Notes: a model not told the origin generated them from the letters alone. Shown: positions 36,016-46,549, counted from the first letter of the stretch. The stretch: 64,000 nucleotides of DNA from Bacillus sp. 1780r2a1 (GCA_024134725.1 CP099863.1:3035258-3099257); one strand, 5' to 3'. Numbers and translations are program-made.

Positions 36016-37260
36016 TTATTTTTTACTCAACCCTTTTGGCATTTCACCGCTAGGGCTAATTAAAGATAGCGCAAAGTCATCTTTGAAAATAGAACGCGCC
36101 AATGAGTTGACACTGTCGATTGTCACCGTGTTAACTAACTCTAGAATTTCATCTAATGAGCGATGATGACCTAACATCAGTTCATTCTTTCCGTTACGAC
36201 TCATACGACTATTTGTACTTTCTAGACTCAGCATTAAGTTTCCTTTTAGCTGTTCTTTACTGTTAGCAAGCTCTTTCGCCGTAATTCCCGTGTCCGTAAG
36301 CTCTGTAAGCGTATCTTGAATCGTATCATAAAGCACATCAAGCTGATTGCTACCTGTTCCACCGTAAATCGTCACAAGCCCACTATCACGATAGGAAGAA
36401 TGATAAGAGAAGACCGAATAAGCTAAACCACGCTGCTCTCGTACCTCTTGAAACAAACGACTGCTCATGCTTCCTCCCAATACATTATTTAAAACAATTA
36501 GGCTATACACATCTTTTCCACCAATTGGAAGACCTTCGAATCCTAAGCATAAATGTGCCTGCTCTGTATCTTTTTTGCGGGCAATATGATTTGTATGAAA
36601 AGCTGGCTGTACATACTGATGGGCATCATATGATGAAGTGTATGTACCAAAATACTTTTCAACTTCTTTTATAAACGAATCATCTACGTTACCCGCTACT
36701 GAAATCACAACATTTTCAGGAATATACATCTTTTCCATATAACTACGAAGCGAATCACCGTTAAACGTTTTTAACGTTTCTTCTGTTCCTAAGATTGGAT
36801 AACCTAATGGATGATCCCCATACACAGCTTTACCTAATAAGTCATGTACAATATCATCTGGCGTATCTTCATACATCTTAATCTCTTCGTATACTACATT
36901 TTTTTCTCGAGCTAACTCTTCTTCATCAAATGAAGAGTTAAAGAACATGTCTGCCAGCACATCAAGTGCTTGATTGGAATGTTCGTCTAATACTTTTGCA
37001 TAGTAACAAGTATATTCCTTTGATGTAAAGGCATTAACTTGTCCTCCAATTTGATCAAAGCTCTCTGCGATGTCACGAGCAGAGCGCGTCTTGGTACCTT
37101 TAAAAAACATGTGCTCTAGAAAATGGGAGACACCATTAATTTCTGGGTGTTCACTTCGAGAACCTGTACCAATCCAAACACCAATTGCTACCGAACGAAC
37201 CGTTGGAATGTTTTCCAAAACAATTCGCACACCATTTTTGCATGTATGTCGAGTAATCAA
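36016..37260 (-). CDS. mlpA: M16-family zinc processing peptidase
   Basis: A 414-residue insulinase-family peptidase resembling mitochondrial processing peptidase beta. The zinc motif HFLEHMFFKGT is near residue 46, with the third ligand in the EKNVVYEEIKMYEDTPDD region. Later motifs RLFQEVREQRGLAYSVFSYHSSY and FGTYTSSYD are present. The start is TTG 37260, seven bases after AAAGGAGG. In B. subtilis mlpA affects expression of the protease gene aprE. It lies between ylxY and ymxH. Confidence 0.93.
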   Translation of the reverse strand: MITRHTCKNGVRIVLENIPTVRSVAIGVWIGTGSRSEHPEINGVSHFLEHMFFKGTKTRSARDIAESFDQIGGQVNAFTSKEYTCYYAKVLDEHSNQALDVLADMFFNSSFDEEELAREKNVVYEEIKMYEDTPDDIVHDLLGKAVYGDHPLGYPILGTEETLKTFNGDSLRSYMEKMYIPENVVISVAGNVDDSFIKEVEKYFGTYTSSYDAHQYVQPAFHTNHIARKKDTEQAHLCLGFEGLPIGGKDVYSLIVLNNVLGGSMSSRLFQEVREQRGLAYSVFSYHSSYRDSGLVTIYGGTGSNQLDVLYDTIQDTLTELTDTGITAKELANSKEQLKGNLMLSLESTNSRMSRNGKNELMLGHHRSLDEILELVNTVTIDSVNSLARSIFKDDFALSLISPSGEMPKGLSKK

Positions 37261-37332
37261 GCTAACTCCTCCTTTGTTACTTTCTTCATTTTAATGAGAT
37301 ACATTTATATGAAAAAATACGTTTGACATACG

Positions 37333-38304
37333 TTAATCTTTAAGATGAGTGACCACTCTTTCCTCATCAAGCAGCGTCGTTACCGTTGTAACATCTAACC
37401 CTTTTTTTTCAATATCAGTTAATAACTTATCCAACGAATTAGCCGTAGCCTCAGTAGGATGCATCAGCACGATGGCACCTGGATGAATTTTTTTCATTAC
37501 GCGATTAATTAACACGTCTGTTGTCGGCTTTTGCCAATCAATCGTATCTACAGTCCACATAATTGTACTCATTTTTTGCTCTGAAGCTAACGTTACTACT
37601 TCTTTTCGAAAACTACCGCTTGGGGGCGCAAACCATTTTATTTTCTTACCAGTAGTAGCCGTAATTACTTCATTCGTTTTCTTTAATTGATCAATAATTT
37701 GCCCTGATGATAATGTAGCCATATTTGGATGAGAGTAGGAATGATTTCCAACTTCATGCCCCTCATCTACAATCATCTTTGCCAACTCAGGGTTATTTTT
37801 AACCCATCTTCCTTCTAAAAAAAACGTTGCTTTTGCATCGTGTTTCTTCAAGGTTTGAAGCATATCTGGCAAATATTCATTTCCCCAGGCCACATTTATC
37901 GTAAACGATACCATAGGCTTTTCAGGGTGTCCACGATAAATAGCTTCAGGTGGAAGATCATCCAAATGCACTTTCGGCTTTACTTGTTTATAAACAAGCT
38001 TGCCTTCATTAAATTTACCGCTTTTTTTCATATTCTCATAGGAAGCCTTTACATCTATAGCGATCCCATTGTAACCTGGTGTTTTCTTCCAAACAGGATC
38101 GATGACTGCGTTAGAAGGCTTGACATTATATTCCTTCGCTTTCTCGGCAATCTCTTGATACAGATCGTTTCTTTCTACACCAGCTTGCTCTACCGTTGTC
38201 TGAAATGCTTCTACATAATCGGTAGCAAACGGGTTATAAATTGATTTATATGTAATTGCAAGTAAAAATAAAAATGCAGTGAATTGAATGATTGAACGTT
38301 TCAC
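37333..38304 (-). CDS. ylxY: Polysaccharide deacetylase-like protein YlxY
   Basis: A 323-residue NodB-homology protein anchored or exported by one N-terminal hydrophobic helix (IIQFTAFLFLLAITY). Motif 2 is HSYSHPN and motif 3 FAPPSGSFRKE. Motif 1, normally TFDDGP, reads TINVAWGNEY, so the catalytic and metal-binding aspartates are missing. It is probably not an active deacetylase, or uses a different mechanism. The start is GTG 38304 with GGGGGA upstream. It lies between pnp and mlpA, as in other bacilli. Confidence 0.9.
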   Translation of the reverse strand: MKRSIIQFTAFLFLLAITYKSIYNPFATDYVEAFQTTVEQAGVERNDLYQEIAEKAKEYNVKPSNAVIDPVWKKTPGYNGIAIDVKASYENMKKSGKFNEGKLVYKQVKPKVHLDDLPPEAIYRGHPEKPMVSFTINVAWGNEYLPDMLQTLKKHDAKATFFLEGRWVKNNPELAKMIVDEGHEVGNHSYSHPNMATLSSGQIIDQLKKTNEVITATTGKKIKWFAPPSGSFRKEVVTLASEQKMSTIMWTVDTIDWQKPTTDVLINRVMKKIHPGAIVLMHPTEATANSLDKLLTDIEKKGLDVTTVTTLLDEERVVTHLKD

Positions 38305-38379
38305 TTATCCTTCCCCCTTCTCCATACAAAGTATGTAAAAAAGGGACAAGGTAGAACAGCGTCTTCAAGCCAATGTAAT

Positions 38380-38412
38380 AAAACCCCCACATCAGTTAAA
38401 CTGCGTGGGGGA
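38380..38412 (-). terminator. pnp terminator
   Basis: Minus-strand stem CCCCCAC / GTGGGGG with an inner CAGTT / AACTG and a TTTTATT tail, just after the pnp stop codon. Confidence 0.9.
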
Positions 38413-38424
38413 ATAACAAGGCAA

Positions 38425-40557
38425 TTATTTTGTTTCTTTTGCTTTTGCCTGCTCTTCTTTTTCTTTTTGCTCTTTCAGAACTGCTTTTCTTGATAAGTTA
38501 ACGCGACCTTGCTTATCGATTTCCATTACTTTCACAAGAATTTCATCGCCGATAGCAACAACGTCTTCTACTTTACCAATGCGTTCTTCAGCAAGCTCTG
38601 AAATATGAACAAGGCCATCTTTACCGCTGAAAATTTCGACAAATGCGCCAAACTTCTCGATACGTTTAACTTTCCCTAGATACATTTGTCCTGCTTCAAC
38701 TTCACGAACAAGATCTTCAATGATTTTCTTCGCTTTCAAGTTCATCTCTTGGTCAATGGATGAGATAAAGATTGTACCATCTTGTTCAATATCAATCTTA
38801 ACGCCAGTCTCTTCAATGATCTTATTAATTTGTTTACCACTTGGTCCAATAACATCACGAATCTTATCTGGGTTAATTGCCATTGTTAAGATTTTCGGAG
38901 CGTACTGAGATAACTCTTCACGCGGTGTATTAATTGTAGAAATCATGTGATCTAAGATCTGCATGCGTCCTTTTTGTGCTTGTTGAAGAGCTTCCTCCAA
39001 AATTTCGCGAGATAAGCCATCAATTTTTATATCCATTTGTAACGCAGTAACACCTTTTGCTGTTCCCGCTACTTTAAAGTCCATATCACCTAAGTGATCT
39101 TCCATTCCTTGGATATCTGTTAAAATTGAATAATGTTCACCTGATTTAATCAGACCCATCGCAATACCGGCTACAGGAGCCTTAATTGGAACCCCAGCAT
39201 CCATCATAGCAAGCGTACTTGCACAAATACTTGCTTGAGATGTTGAACCGTTTGATTCTAATACTTCTGATACAAGTCGAATTGTATATGGGAAGTCTTT
39301 TTCTGTTGGAATGACAGGCTCTAGTGCGCGTTCACCAAGTGCTCCGTGACCAATTTCACGACGACCAGGTCCACGCATTGGTCTTGTTTCACCTACGCTG
39401 AAAGAAGGGAAATTATAGTGGTGCATAAAGCGTTTTGATTCTTCTACGCTTAAGCCATCTAGAATTTGCACATCTCCAAGCGCTCCTAATGTACAAATGC
39501 TAAGGGCTTGTGTTTGTCCACGTGTGAATAATCCAGAACCGTGTGTACGAGGCAATAAGCCAACCTCAGATGATAATGGGCGGATTTCGTCAATGCTTCG
39601 ACCATCTGGGCGTACTTTTTCTTCTGTGATTAAGCGGCGCACTTCACTTTTAACAAGCTTAGATAAGATTTCGCTTACCTGCCCCAGTACATCAGCTTCA
39701 ACTTGTTGCTCTTCAAATTGCGCAATAACTGCTGCTTTTACTTCACTAATTGCTTCTTCACGAGCATGTTTTTCTTGGACTTGAACAGCTCGGTTCATGT
39801 CTGCTTCTGCAATTTCACGTACTTGTCTTTCTAAGTCTGCGTCTACTGTGTAAAGCTGCACTTCCATTTTCTCTTTACCAACAGCTGCAACAATTTCTTC
39901 TTGAAATTCAATTAACTTCTTAATTTGGTCATGCCCAAACATAATTGCTTCTAACATCACTTCTTCTGGTACTTCGTCCGCACCAGCTTCAACCATGTTA
40001 ATAGCATCTTTTGTTCCAGCAACCGTTAAATGAATGTCGCTTTTCTCTTGGTCTTCTACACCCGGATTCACAACAAACTTACCGTCTACACGTCCAACGA
40101 TAACGCCAGCAATCGGTCCTTCGAATGGAATATCAGAGATAGAAAGTGATAAAGAAGAACCAAACATAGCGGCTACTTCAGATGAGTAGTTTTGATCTAC
40201 ACTCATTACAACACTTACAACCTGTACTTCGTTACGGAATCCATCTGCGAATAGCGGACGAATTGGACGGTCAATTAAGCGGCTCGCTAAAATAGCTTTC
40301 TCGCTTGGACGGCCCTCACGCTTAATAAATCCACCTGGAATTTTACCAACTGCGTATAAGCGCTCTTCATAGTTAACTGTTAAAGGAAAAAAATCTACGT
40401 CTTTCGCTTGTTTTGAAGCTGTTGACGTGCTTAATACTACTGTGTCTCCATAACGAATTAGTGCTGCTCCGTTAGCTTGCTTAGCTAATTGACCAACTTC
40501 AACCTCTAGCCTTCTACCGGCTAGGTCCATGGAGAACACTCGTTTTTCTTGTTCCAT
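38425..40557 (-). CDS. pnp: Polyribonucleotide nucleotidyltransferase (PNPase)
   Basis: A 710-residue 3'-5' phosphorolytic exoribonuclease, the main mRNA-degrading exonuclease in bacilli. Two RNase PH domains are visible ([46 protein letters not shown]), followed by a KH domain ([15 protein letters not shown], near residue 570) and an S1 domain ([16 protein letters not shown]). The tail is Lys/Glu-rich. The start ATG has AGAGGGG 11 bases upstream. It lies between rpsO and ylxY, each set off by a terminator. Confidence 0.98.
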   Translation of the reverse strand: MEQEKRVFSMDLAGRRLEVEVGQLAKQANGAALIRYGDTVVLSTSTASKQAKDVDFFPLTVNYEERLYAVGKIPGGFIKREGRPSEKAILASRLIDRPIRPLFADGFRNEVQVVSVVMSVDQNYSSEVAAMFGSSLSLSISDIPFEGPIAGVIVGRVDGKFVVNPGVEDQEKSDIHLTVAGTKDAINMVEAGADEVPEEVMLEAIMFGHDQIKKLIEFQEEIVAAVGKEKMEVQLYTVDADLERQVREIAEADMNRAVQVQEKHAREEAISEVKAAVIAQFEEQQVEADVLGQVSEILSKLVKSEVRRLITEEKVRPDGRSIDEIRPLSSEVGLLPRTHGSGLFTRGQTQALSICTLGALGDVQILDGLSVEESKRFMHHYNFPSFSVGETRPMRGPGRREIGHGALGERALEPVIPTEKDFPYTIRLVSEVLESNGSTSQASICASTLAMMDAGVPIKAPVAGIAMGLIKSGEHYSILTDIQGMEDHLGDMDFKVAGTAKGVTALQMDIKIDGLSREILEEALQQAQKGRMQILDHMISTINTPREELSQYAPKILTMAINPDKIRDVIGPSGKQINKIIEETGVKIDIEQDGTIFISSIDQEMNLKAKKIIEDLVREVEAGQMYLGKVKRIEKFGAFVEIFSGKDGLVHISELAEERIGKVEDVVAIGDEILVKVMEIDKQGRVNLSRKAVLKEQKEKEEQAKAKETK

Positions 40558-40695
40558 ATCGACGAGTACCCCTCTCTACATATAAAATATATGTATGTAA
40601 ATAAATGTGATAGTTTTATTATAAACGAAATACTAAAAAACAATAGCTTTTTTCACATTATGTAACATCTTTTCAAAATATCTAAATGTACATAC

Positions 40696-40721
40696 TAAAA
40701 AAGCGGGAATGCTCCCGCTTT
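40696..40721 (-). terminator. rpsO terminator
   Basis: Perfect 8 bp stem AAGCGGGA / TCCCGCTT with a four-base loop followed by TTTTTAG on the minus strand. Confidence 0.9.
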
Positions 40722-40728
40722 CTTCTTA

Positions 40729-40998
40729 TTATCGACGTAAACCAAGCTTGTTGATTAGATCACGATAACGAGTAACGTCTTTGTTACGAAGATAGTTAAG
40801 TAAGTTACGACGTCTACCTACCATTTTTAGAAGTCCACGACGAGAGTGGTGATCCTTCTTGTGAGTACGTAAATGGTCGTTTAGATTGTTAATTTGCTCT
40901 GTTAGGACAGCGATTTGAACCTCTGGAGATCCAGTATCGTTCGCATGAGTTTTGTACTCATTAATAATTTCATTTTTACGCTCTTGTGTGATAGCCAT
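40729..40998 (-). CDS. rpsO: Small ribosomal subunit protein S15
   Basis: An 89-residue primary 16S rRNA-binding protein of the 30S platform. It shows [22 protein letters not shown] and [21 protein letters not shown]. The start is ATG 40998 (MAITQERK), eight bases after AAGGAGG; a GTG three codons upstream lies in the ribosome site. It is preceded by a ~100-base leader that could hold an S15-binding control structure, and followed by a strong terminator. Confidence 0.98.
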   Translation of the reverse strand: MAITQERKNEIINEYKTHANDTGSPEVQIAVLTEQINNLNDHLRTHKKDHHSRRGLLKMVGRRRNLLNYLRNKDVTRYRDLINKLGLRR

Positions 40999-41135
40999 CC
41001 TATTCACCTCCTTATTTATAAACCCCAGTTACCGAGCAGAACGTTGGTGAATCGTAATGCCAAGCAATGGTTGTTTTGCATACAAGTGTTATGTTACTAC
41101 TTTCTTTTCAAAAAAGCAAGGAAATCTGCACTTTT
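40999..41135 (-). promoter_or_regulatory. rpsO promoter and leader
   Basis: Minus strand TTGCTT (41114-41119), 17 bp, TAACAT (41091-41096), then a leader of about 90 bases with paired-looking segments such as TTGCTTGGCA and CCAACG and TTCTGCTCGG before AAGGAGGTG. Firmicute S15 is known to repress its own translation by binding such leaders. Structure here is not established. Confidence 0.35.
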
Positions 41136-41147
41136 TCTTTTAGTTTA

Positions 41148-42101
41148 TTATACGTTCTTTGAAATACCTAAAAAGTATTGATGCGCTTCTTCTTTATCTA
41201 ATGAAATTTGTTTAATTAACGCTTCAATTCCAGAAAACTTGCGTTCACTACGAATAAGCTTATGCCAACGAACTCTCACTTGCTCACCGTAAATTTGCTC
41301 ATTAAATGATAGAAGATGCACTTCAATTGTGGGCTTTTTCAAGTCTTCATGAAATGTAGGCTTATACCCTACATTACATACACCTTGATACCATTGATTA
41401 TTGAGTTCTAACTCCACTGCATATACGCCTGTTCTTGGCAATAGATAATCAGCAGCCAAAGAGATATTTGCCGTTGGAAACCCAATTTGTCTGCCTCTTT
41501 TTTCACCGTGAACGACCGTACCTTCTACTTCGTAATTACGTCCAAGCAAAAATTTCACTTTGTCCATTTCCCCATCAGCTAAGAATTGTCTAATTAACGT
41601 TGAACTTACTTTCTCTTCGTTTGTTGTTAGCTTATCTACGACCGTCTGCGTAAACTGTGAGCGAGAATGAAAAGGTAACGTTTCCATGGTTCCTTTACCT
41701 AGCTTACCGTATGAATAATCAAATCCTGCTACAACATGCTCTACGTTTAAACCGATAATATACTGATCCACAAACTCTTGTGGTAGTAAAGATGCAAATG
41801 CTCGATCAAAATGTACTATATATAAAAAGTCAATTCCTAGCTTTTTCATGAGTCGCTTTTTTTCTTCTAAAGGTGTAATCATATCAACGTGCTGAACGTT
41901 TTTCCCAAGAATGACGGATGGATGAGGTGTAAAAGTCATCACTGCGCTCGCTATGTTTTTTTCATTAGCGATTTGTTTTGCCGTTTTAATCACTTGCTGG
42001 TGCCCCAAATGTACACCATCAAAAAATCCAAGAGCTAAAACAGAGCGCTGTACAGCCTCTCGTCCTAAATGATGTGGATGTCGAATCTCTATCGTTTCCA
42101 A
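41148..42101 (-). CDS. ribF: Bifunctional riboflavin kinase / FAD synthetase
   Basis: A 317-residue enzyme that phosphorylates riboflavin to FMN and adenylates it to FAD (RibC in B. subtilis). The N-terminal nucleotidyltransferase has LGFFDGVHLGHQQVI and TFTPHPS, and the C-terminal kinase has EKRGRQIGFPTANI and PRTGVYAVE. The start is TTG 42101 (ETIEIRHPHHL), eight bases after AAGGTGA; an open frame continues nine codons upstream. It lies between truB and rpsO, the standard order. Confidence 0.94.
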   Translation of the reverse strand: METIEIRHPHHLGREAVQRSVLALGFFDGVHLGHQQVIKTAKQIANEKNIASAVMTFTPHPSVILGKNVQHVDMITPLEEKKRLMKKLGIDFLYIVHFDRAFASLLPQEFVDQYIIGLNVEHVVAGFDYSYGKLGKGTMETLPFHSRSQFTQTVVDKLTTNEEKVSSTLIRQFLADGEMDKVKFLLGRNYEVEGTVVHGEKRGRQIGFPTANISLAADYLLPRTGVYAVELELNNQWYQGVCNVGYKPTFHEDLKKPTIEVHLLSFNEQIYGEQVRVRWHKLIRSERKFSGIEALIKQISLDKEEAHQYFLGISKNV

Positions 42102-42129
42102 AACGTACTTCACCTTTTCCTTAACCAAT

Positions 42130-43044
42130 TCAGTCGATTGCTAAGACTTTTACCGGTTTAATTAAATGTTTTTTTGTGGGATGCTGCGCATAAATTGCCA
42201 TGCATTTTCCAGTTGAATCCACCATTAGAAATTGTCCTTCGAGTAAAGATTCGTCTTCTGGACATGGTAATACCGCACCATTTCTCACTTTCTCTGCTAA
42301 TGTATCATTTATTTTGAATTTCGGCAAATGAAAGAGCGCACGCTCAATAGGATGTAAAAGCGACTGAATTGTTCCTTCTTCTACTGCTTGTTCAATCTGT
42401 TCAAATGTTAAGCAATCTGTTAATGAAAACTGACCTGACCCTGTTCTTTTTAAATAAGACATATGAGACGGATAACCAAGTTTCTCACCAATCATAACAG
42501 CAAGAGTTCTAACATACGTTCCTTTACTACACGTGACTCGAAATCGAAATGAAATGTTTTCACCCGTAAATATATCTCGCTCATCAAGAAGTTCAAACTG
42601 ATAAATTTGAATAGTACGCGCAGGCCTTTCAATTTCAATTCCTTGTCTTGCGTATTCGTATAGCTTTTTACCGTTAATTTTCACAGCTGAATACATAGGG
42701 GGAACTTGTTCAATTGTCCCCGTTAGAGACTTAAGAACTGTTTCAATTTGAGCACGCGTAAACGTTTCATTTATTTCTCTTCTTTCTACAACATCACCAG
42801 ATGAGTCCTCCGTTGTGGTAGAAAAACCGATTGTTACTTCCCCTTCATACGTTTTTGTTGCACCTGTTAAATATTCTACAATTTTGGTTGCACGACCGAT
42901 ACAGATGGGCAGTACACCTGTTACATCCGGATCAAGCGTACCCGTATGACCTACTTTTTTTGTTCTTAATAGCTTTCTAACTTTAAAAACACAATCATGA
43001 GACGTCATCCCCGCTGGCTTATTTAAAACTAAAACACCATCCAA
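42130..43044 (-). CDS. truB: tRNA pseudouridine-55 synthase
   Basis: A 304-residue enzyme that makes pseudouridine 55 in the T-loop of tRNAs. The catalytic aspartate lies in KVGHTGTLDPDVTGVLP. Also visible are LVLNKPAGMTSHD at the N-terminus, VPPMYSAVKINGKKLYEYAR and CSKGTYVRTL. The start is TTG 43044 (DGVLVLNKP), nine bases after AAAAGGAG; an ATG eight codons earlier sits against the terminator with no ribosome site. A terminator-like hairpin lies directly upstream. Confidence 0.95.
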   Translation of the reverse strand: MDGVLVLNKPAGMTSHDCVFKVRKLLRTKKVGHTGTLDPDVTGVLPICIGRATKIVEYLTGATKTYEGEVTIGFSTTTEDSSGDVVERREINETFTRAQIETVLKSLTGTIEQVPPMYSAVKINGKKLYEYARQGIEIERPARTIQIYQFELLDERDIFTGENISFRFRVTCSKGTYVRTLAVMIGEKLGYPSHMSYLKRTGSGQFSLTDCLTFEQIEQAVEEGTIQSLLHPIERALFHLPKFKINDTLAEKVRNGAVLPCPEDESLLEGQFLMVDSTGKCMAIYAQHPTKKHLIKPVKVLAID

Positions 43045-43071
43045 CTTACTCAACTCCTTTTCCTCCATAAA

Positions 43072-43113
43072 AAAGGTGCCTCAAAAAGCACATGTACTTG
43101 TTGAGACACCCTT
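43072..43113 (-). terminator. Terminator between rbfA and truB
   Basis: Minus-strand stem AAGGGTGTCTCAA / TTGAGGCACCTTT (two G-U pairs) with an inner palindromic loop, then TTTTTTATGG. The U-tract abuts the truB ribosome site. Confidence 0.75.
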
Positions 43114-43149
43114 TATCATGCTCATTTGAGCAGTTTGTTTAATCATCCA

Positions 43150-43515
43150 TTAACTATGGTCTTGCTCATCGTTGCTTTCTTTTTTAATTTCATGAAGCAA
43201 TGACTCAATGCGATTACCATAATCAATCGACTCATCAAATTCAAATGTAATTTCAGGTGTTTTACGTAAGCGAATGCGCTGACCAATTTCTGAACGAATA
43301 AAGCCTTTTGCTTTCGCAAGACCTTTTAACGTATTCTCACGCTGCTCAGCATCTCCTAGTACAGAGATATATACTTTTGCTTGCTGCAAATCGCCTGAAA
43401 CTTGAACGTCCGTAACCGTTACAAAGCCGATGCGAGGATCTTTAATTTTTCGATTTAAAATCTCGCCTAGCTCTTTTTTCATTTGTTCACCGACTCTAGT
43501 TGCTCTAATTTTCAT
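43150..43515 (-). CDS. rbfA: Ribosome-binding factor A
   Basis: A 121-residue 30S maturation factor with a KH-like fold needed for late 16S rRNA processing. It begins [20 protein letters not shown] and has [18 protein letters not shown] and [20 protein letters not shown]. The acidic tail ends ESNDEQDHS. The start ATG has AAGGGGTG seven bases upstream. It lies between ylxP and truB as in B. subtilis; a short hairpin lies just upstream. Confidence 0.96.
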   Translation of the reverse strand: MKIRATRVGEQMKKELGEILNRKIKDPRIGFVTVTDVQVSGDLQQAKVYISVLGDAEQRENTLKGLAKAKGFIRSEIGQRIRLRKTPEITFEFDESIDYGNRIESLLHEIKKESNDEQDHS

Positions 43516-43544
43516 ACTGTGTCACCCCTTTTATACCACTTCAA

Positions 43545-43571
43545 CAGGCTGACTGTTATTAGATCAGCCTG
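43545..43571 (-). other. Intercistronic hairpin between ylxP and rbfA
   Basis: Perfect 8 bp stem CAGGCTGA / TCAGCCTG with an 11-base loop and no strong U-tract. Likely a stability or processing stem rather than a terminator. Confidence 0.5.
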
Positions 43572-43630
43572 AAAAATCTGATTGGTTCAAACACTTCATT
43601 AGCAGAAAGTTTTTCTACTTATAATCGGTA

Positions 43631-43909
43631 TTATAACCAATCAAAGGTTGTAATAGTGCGCTCGATTTCTGGAAAAGAATCAATTAGAGCAATTGCTTTT
43701 TGTAATTCTTGTTCCGTTGCGACGCGACTAGACGAAACTGCAACTATGCTAATTTTTGTGCGCTGCCACACATCTTGAAAATCCGTTTCGGATACCGATA
43801 CATTGTACTTTTGTTTTAAGCGCATTATAATCCGCTGTAAAACAGCTCGCTTATCCTTGAGTGAGGCTGCGTTATAAATTAGACATTCACATTCCACTAA
43901 TCCAATCAC
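43631..43909 (-). CDS. ylxP: DUF503 protein YlxP
   Basis: A 92-residue protein of the DUF503 family, which is nearly always found between infB and rbfA. It shows [25 protein letters not shown] and [21 protein letters not shown] role in ribosome maturation or translation is suggested by location only. The GTG start overlaps the infB stop by 4 bp, so it is translationally coupled. Confidence 0.92.
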   Translation of the reverse strand: MIGLVECECLIYNAASLKDKRAVLQRIIMRLKQKYNVSVSETDFQDVWQRTKISIVAVSSSRVATEQELQKAIALIDSFPEIERTITTFDWL

Positions 43910-45948
43910 TTAGGATCGATTTGCTCCATTACGTATGCTTCAATAACATCGCCTTCTTTAATATCATTGAAGTTTTTAATTGTAATTCCACACTCGTAGC
44001 CTTGAGCTACTTCTTTTGCATCATCTTTGTATCGTTTTAGAGCATCAACTTCACCTTCAAAGATAACGATACCATCACGAATTAAACGGATGCTGCTGTG
44101 GCGTGTAATCTTACCTTCTGTTACATAACCACCCGCGATTGTACCAATTTTAGATACTTTGAACGTTTGACGAACTTCAACTTGACCAATAACTTTTTCT
44201 TCAAACTCAGGATCAAGCATTCCTTTCATCGCTGATTCAATCTCTTCAATTACTTTATAGATAATACGGTGTAGACGAATATCTACTTTTTCAGCTTCTG
44301 CCGTGCGTTTTGCACCTGCATCTGGACGTACGTTAAATCCAATTACAATTGCATTAGAAGCTGTTGCTAAGATGATATCAGATTCCGTAATTGCCCCTAC
44401 GCCAGTGTGAATGATGCGTACGTTTACGCCTTCAACGTCAATCTTTTGTAAAGATGCTGCTAAAGCTTCAACAGAACCTTGCACGTCAGCTTTTACGATT
44501 AAGTTTAAGTCCTTCATTTCACCTTGCTTGATTTGCTCAAATAAATCATCTAAGCTTACACGCGTTTTTTCACCACGCTGTTGTTCAAGCTGCTTTTGAG
44601 CACGTAGCTCACCGATTTGACGAGCTGTTTTCTCATCTTCAAACACCATGAAACGGTCACCAGCTAAAGGTACATCGTTTAGACCTGTGATCTCAACTGG
44701 AGTTGACGGACCAACCTCTTTCACGCGACGACCGATGTCGTTTACCATTGCACGAACACGACCAAACGTATTTCCAACAACGATTGGATCCCCAACTTTT
44801 AATGTTCCATTTTGAACAAGCAAAGTAGCTACTGAACCGCGGCCTTTATCAAGCTGTGCTTCGACAACTGTTCCAACAGCACGACGATTTGGGTTTGCTT
44901 TTAATTCTTCTACTTCACTTACTAATAGAATCATCTCAAGAAGCTGGTCAATACCTTCTCCTGATAGAGCAGATAGCTTACAGAAGATTGTATCTCCACC
45001 CCATTCTTCCGCTACTAGTCCGTGTTCCATTAACTCTTGCATCACGCGGTCTGGGTTTGCTGCTTCTTTATCCATTTTATTAACAGCTACAATAATTGGT
45101 ACCTCAGCAGCTTTTGCATGGTTAATCGCTTCAATTGTTTGTGGCATTACACCATCATCAGCTGCGACAACAAGAATTGTAATATCTGTTACTTTTGCTC
45201 CACGTGCACGCATTGTTGTAAACGCAGCGTGTCCTGGTGTATCTAAGAATGTAATCTTTTTCTCTTCTACCACAACTTGATAAGCACCGATATGCTGTGT
45301 GATTCCACCAGCTTCTCCTGCAGTTACCTTTGTGTTGCGGATTGAATCTAATAACGTTGTTTTACCATGGTCTACGTGACCCATAATTGTAACAACTGGT
45401 GGGCGAATTTGAAGATCTTTCTCATCGTCAATGATTTCCATTGCTTCAAAGTCAGTTGCGTCTACCACAACTTCTTCTTCCACTTCTACGCCATACTCCC
45501 CAGCGATTAGTTCAATTGCTTCTTTTTCAAGTTCTTGGTTGATTGTTGCCATAACGCCAACCATGAACAGCTTTTTAATAATCTCTGAAGGCTCTTTGCC
45601 TAACTCTTTTGCCAGTTCAGAAACTGTTAAGCTTTCAGAGTATGTGATTTTTTCAGGAAGTTCTTTTGTTTGTGCTGGTGCAGGTCTTCCTTTTCCTCCC
45701 TGAGGCTTTCTATTGCCTTTTCCACCTTTATTGGCAGCAGGTTTTGCTGGCTTTTTGTTACCTTTTTTATCATTGTTATTTGGTTTTGAATTATTATTTA
45801 GTGCTGCATCTAGTTTTTTCACATGCTCATCCTCTAACGTTGTCATGTGGTTAGACACTTCAACATTCATTTCTTTTAATTTTTCTATAACGTCTTTGCT
45901 TGAAATATTGTATTGTTTTGCATATTCATGTACGCGAACTTTACTCAA
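43906..45948 (-). CDS. infB: Translation initiation factor IF-2
   Basis: A 680-residue GTPase that brings fMet-tRNA to the 30S subunit. N-terminal IF2_N motifs ([21 protein letters not shown]) are followed by a basic Asn/Gly/Lys/Pro-rich stretch, then the G domain: G1 [10 protein letters not shown]3 DTPGHAAF, G4 NKMD. Domains II-IV follow. The start is TTG 45948 ([10 protein letters not shown]), six bases after GGGGGTG; the frame extends five codons upstream. Embedded in the nusA-infB operon. Confidence 0.97.
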   Translation of the reverse strand: MSKVRVHEYAKQYNISSKDVIEKLKEMNVEVSNHMTTLEDEHVKKLDAALNNNSKPNNNDKKGNKKPAKPAANKGGKGNRKPQGGKGRPAPAQTKELPEKITYSESLTVSELAKELGKEPSEIIKKLFMVGVMATINQELEKEAIELIAGEYGVEVEEEVVVDATDFEAMEIIDDEKDLQIRPPVVTIMGHVDHGKTTLLDSIRNTKVTAGEAGGITQHIGAYQVVVEEKKITFLDTPGHAAFTTMRARGAKVTDITILVVAADDGVMPQTIEAINHAKAAEVPIIVAVNKMDKEAANPDRVMQELMEHGLVAEEWGGDTIFCKLSALSGEGIDQLLEMILLVSEVEELKANPNRRAVGTVVEAQLDKGRGSVATLLVQNGTLKVGDPIVVGNTFGRVRAMVNDIGRRVKEVGPSTPVEITGLNDVPLAGDRFMVFEDEKTARQIGELRAQKQLEQQRGEKTRVSLDDLFEQIKQGEMKDLNLIVKADVQGSVEALAASLQKIDVEGVNVRIIHTGVGAITESDIILATASNAIVIGFNVRPDAGAKRTAEAEKVDIRLHRIIYKVIEEIESAMKGMLDPEFEEKVIGQVEVRQTFKVSKIGTIAGGYVTEGKITRHSSIRLIRDGIVIFEGEVDALKRYKDDAKEVAQGYECGITIKNFNDIKEGDVIEAYVMEQIDPK

Positions 45949-45968
45949 TATTTTCACCCCCAAAAAGA

Positions 45969-46277
45969 TTAATCGAGCATCGTGATTAGCTTTTTGGCAA
46001 AGCCACTATCCATCACTGCAACGACAACACGTGCATCTTTACCGATTGCTTCTCCTAAAACGTAGCGATCCACAACGGTTCGAACCGGAATTTGATAATA
46101 CGTGCATTTGTCGATGACTTTTTTTGTTGTGTTATCTGATGCATCACCGGCTAAAAGAACAAGCTTTGCTTTTTTTTTACGTACTTCTCCTATTACAAGC
46201 TCTTCACCAGAAATTAATTTACGTGCTCGATTTGCAAGTCCTAAAAAAGAGAGCCACTTTTCATTATTCAATGTCAT
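45969..46277 (-). CDS. ylxQ: L7Ae-family K-turn RNA-binding protein YlxQ
   Basis: A 102-residue member of the L7Ae/L30e/S12e family that binds kink-turn RNAs. It shows [34 protein letters not shown] and [17 protein letters not shown]. The ATG overlaps the ylxR stop by 4 bp, with AAAGGAG upstream. The order nusA-ylxR-ylxQ-infB is conserved in Firmicutes. Not essential in B. subtilis; the RNA target is unknown. Confidence 0.94.
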   Translation of the reverse strand: MTLNNEKWLSFLGLANRARKLISGEELVIGEVRKKKAKLVLLAGDASDNTTKKVIDKCTYYQIPVRTVVDRYVLGEAIGKDARVVVAVMDSGFAKKLITMLD

Positions 46278-46549
46278 TGCTTCTCCTTTTCTACAAGCGT
46301 CAACAATTCATCATAAACTGCTTCTTCAATCGGTGCGCTTAAGTGAGTGGATAAGACATTTTTCTTTTTTGCCAATAAAATGGCTTCTTTATCTTTACTT
46401 AAATAAGCACCACGCCCGGACTTTTTACCCGTTAAGTCAACCGAAACTTCACCTTCTTTAGAGCGTACAACTCGTACCAACTCTTTTTTAGGCATCATTT
46501 CACCAGTGGCCACACATTTTCGCATCGGGACTTTTTTACGATTGTTCAT
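46274..46549 (-). CDS. ylxR: YlxR (RnpM) RNA-binding protein
   Basis: A 91-residue basic protein of the DUF448/YlxR family. [22 protein letters not shown] carries the GRGAYL-region partner motif later ([16 protein letters not shown]). Recent work in B. subtilis identifies it as an RNase P modulator (RnpM). The start is ATG 46549 ([11 protein letters not shown]), five bases after AGAGGTGA; an in-frame GTG three codons earlier would overlap that site. It lies between nusA and ylxQ. Confidence 0.94.
   Translation of the reverse strand: MNNRKKVPMRKCVATGEMMPKKELVRVVRSKEGEVSVDLTGKKSGRGAYLSKDKEAILLAKKKNVLSTHLSAPIEEAVYDELLTLVEKEKQ

Noticed and set aside
41148-42200. FMN riboswitch controlling ribF
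   Set aside because: ribF follows truB by only 85 bases within an operon and no RFN-type conserved sequence is present.
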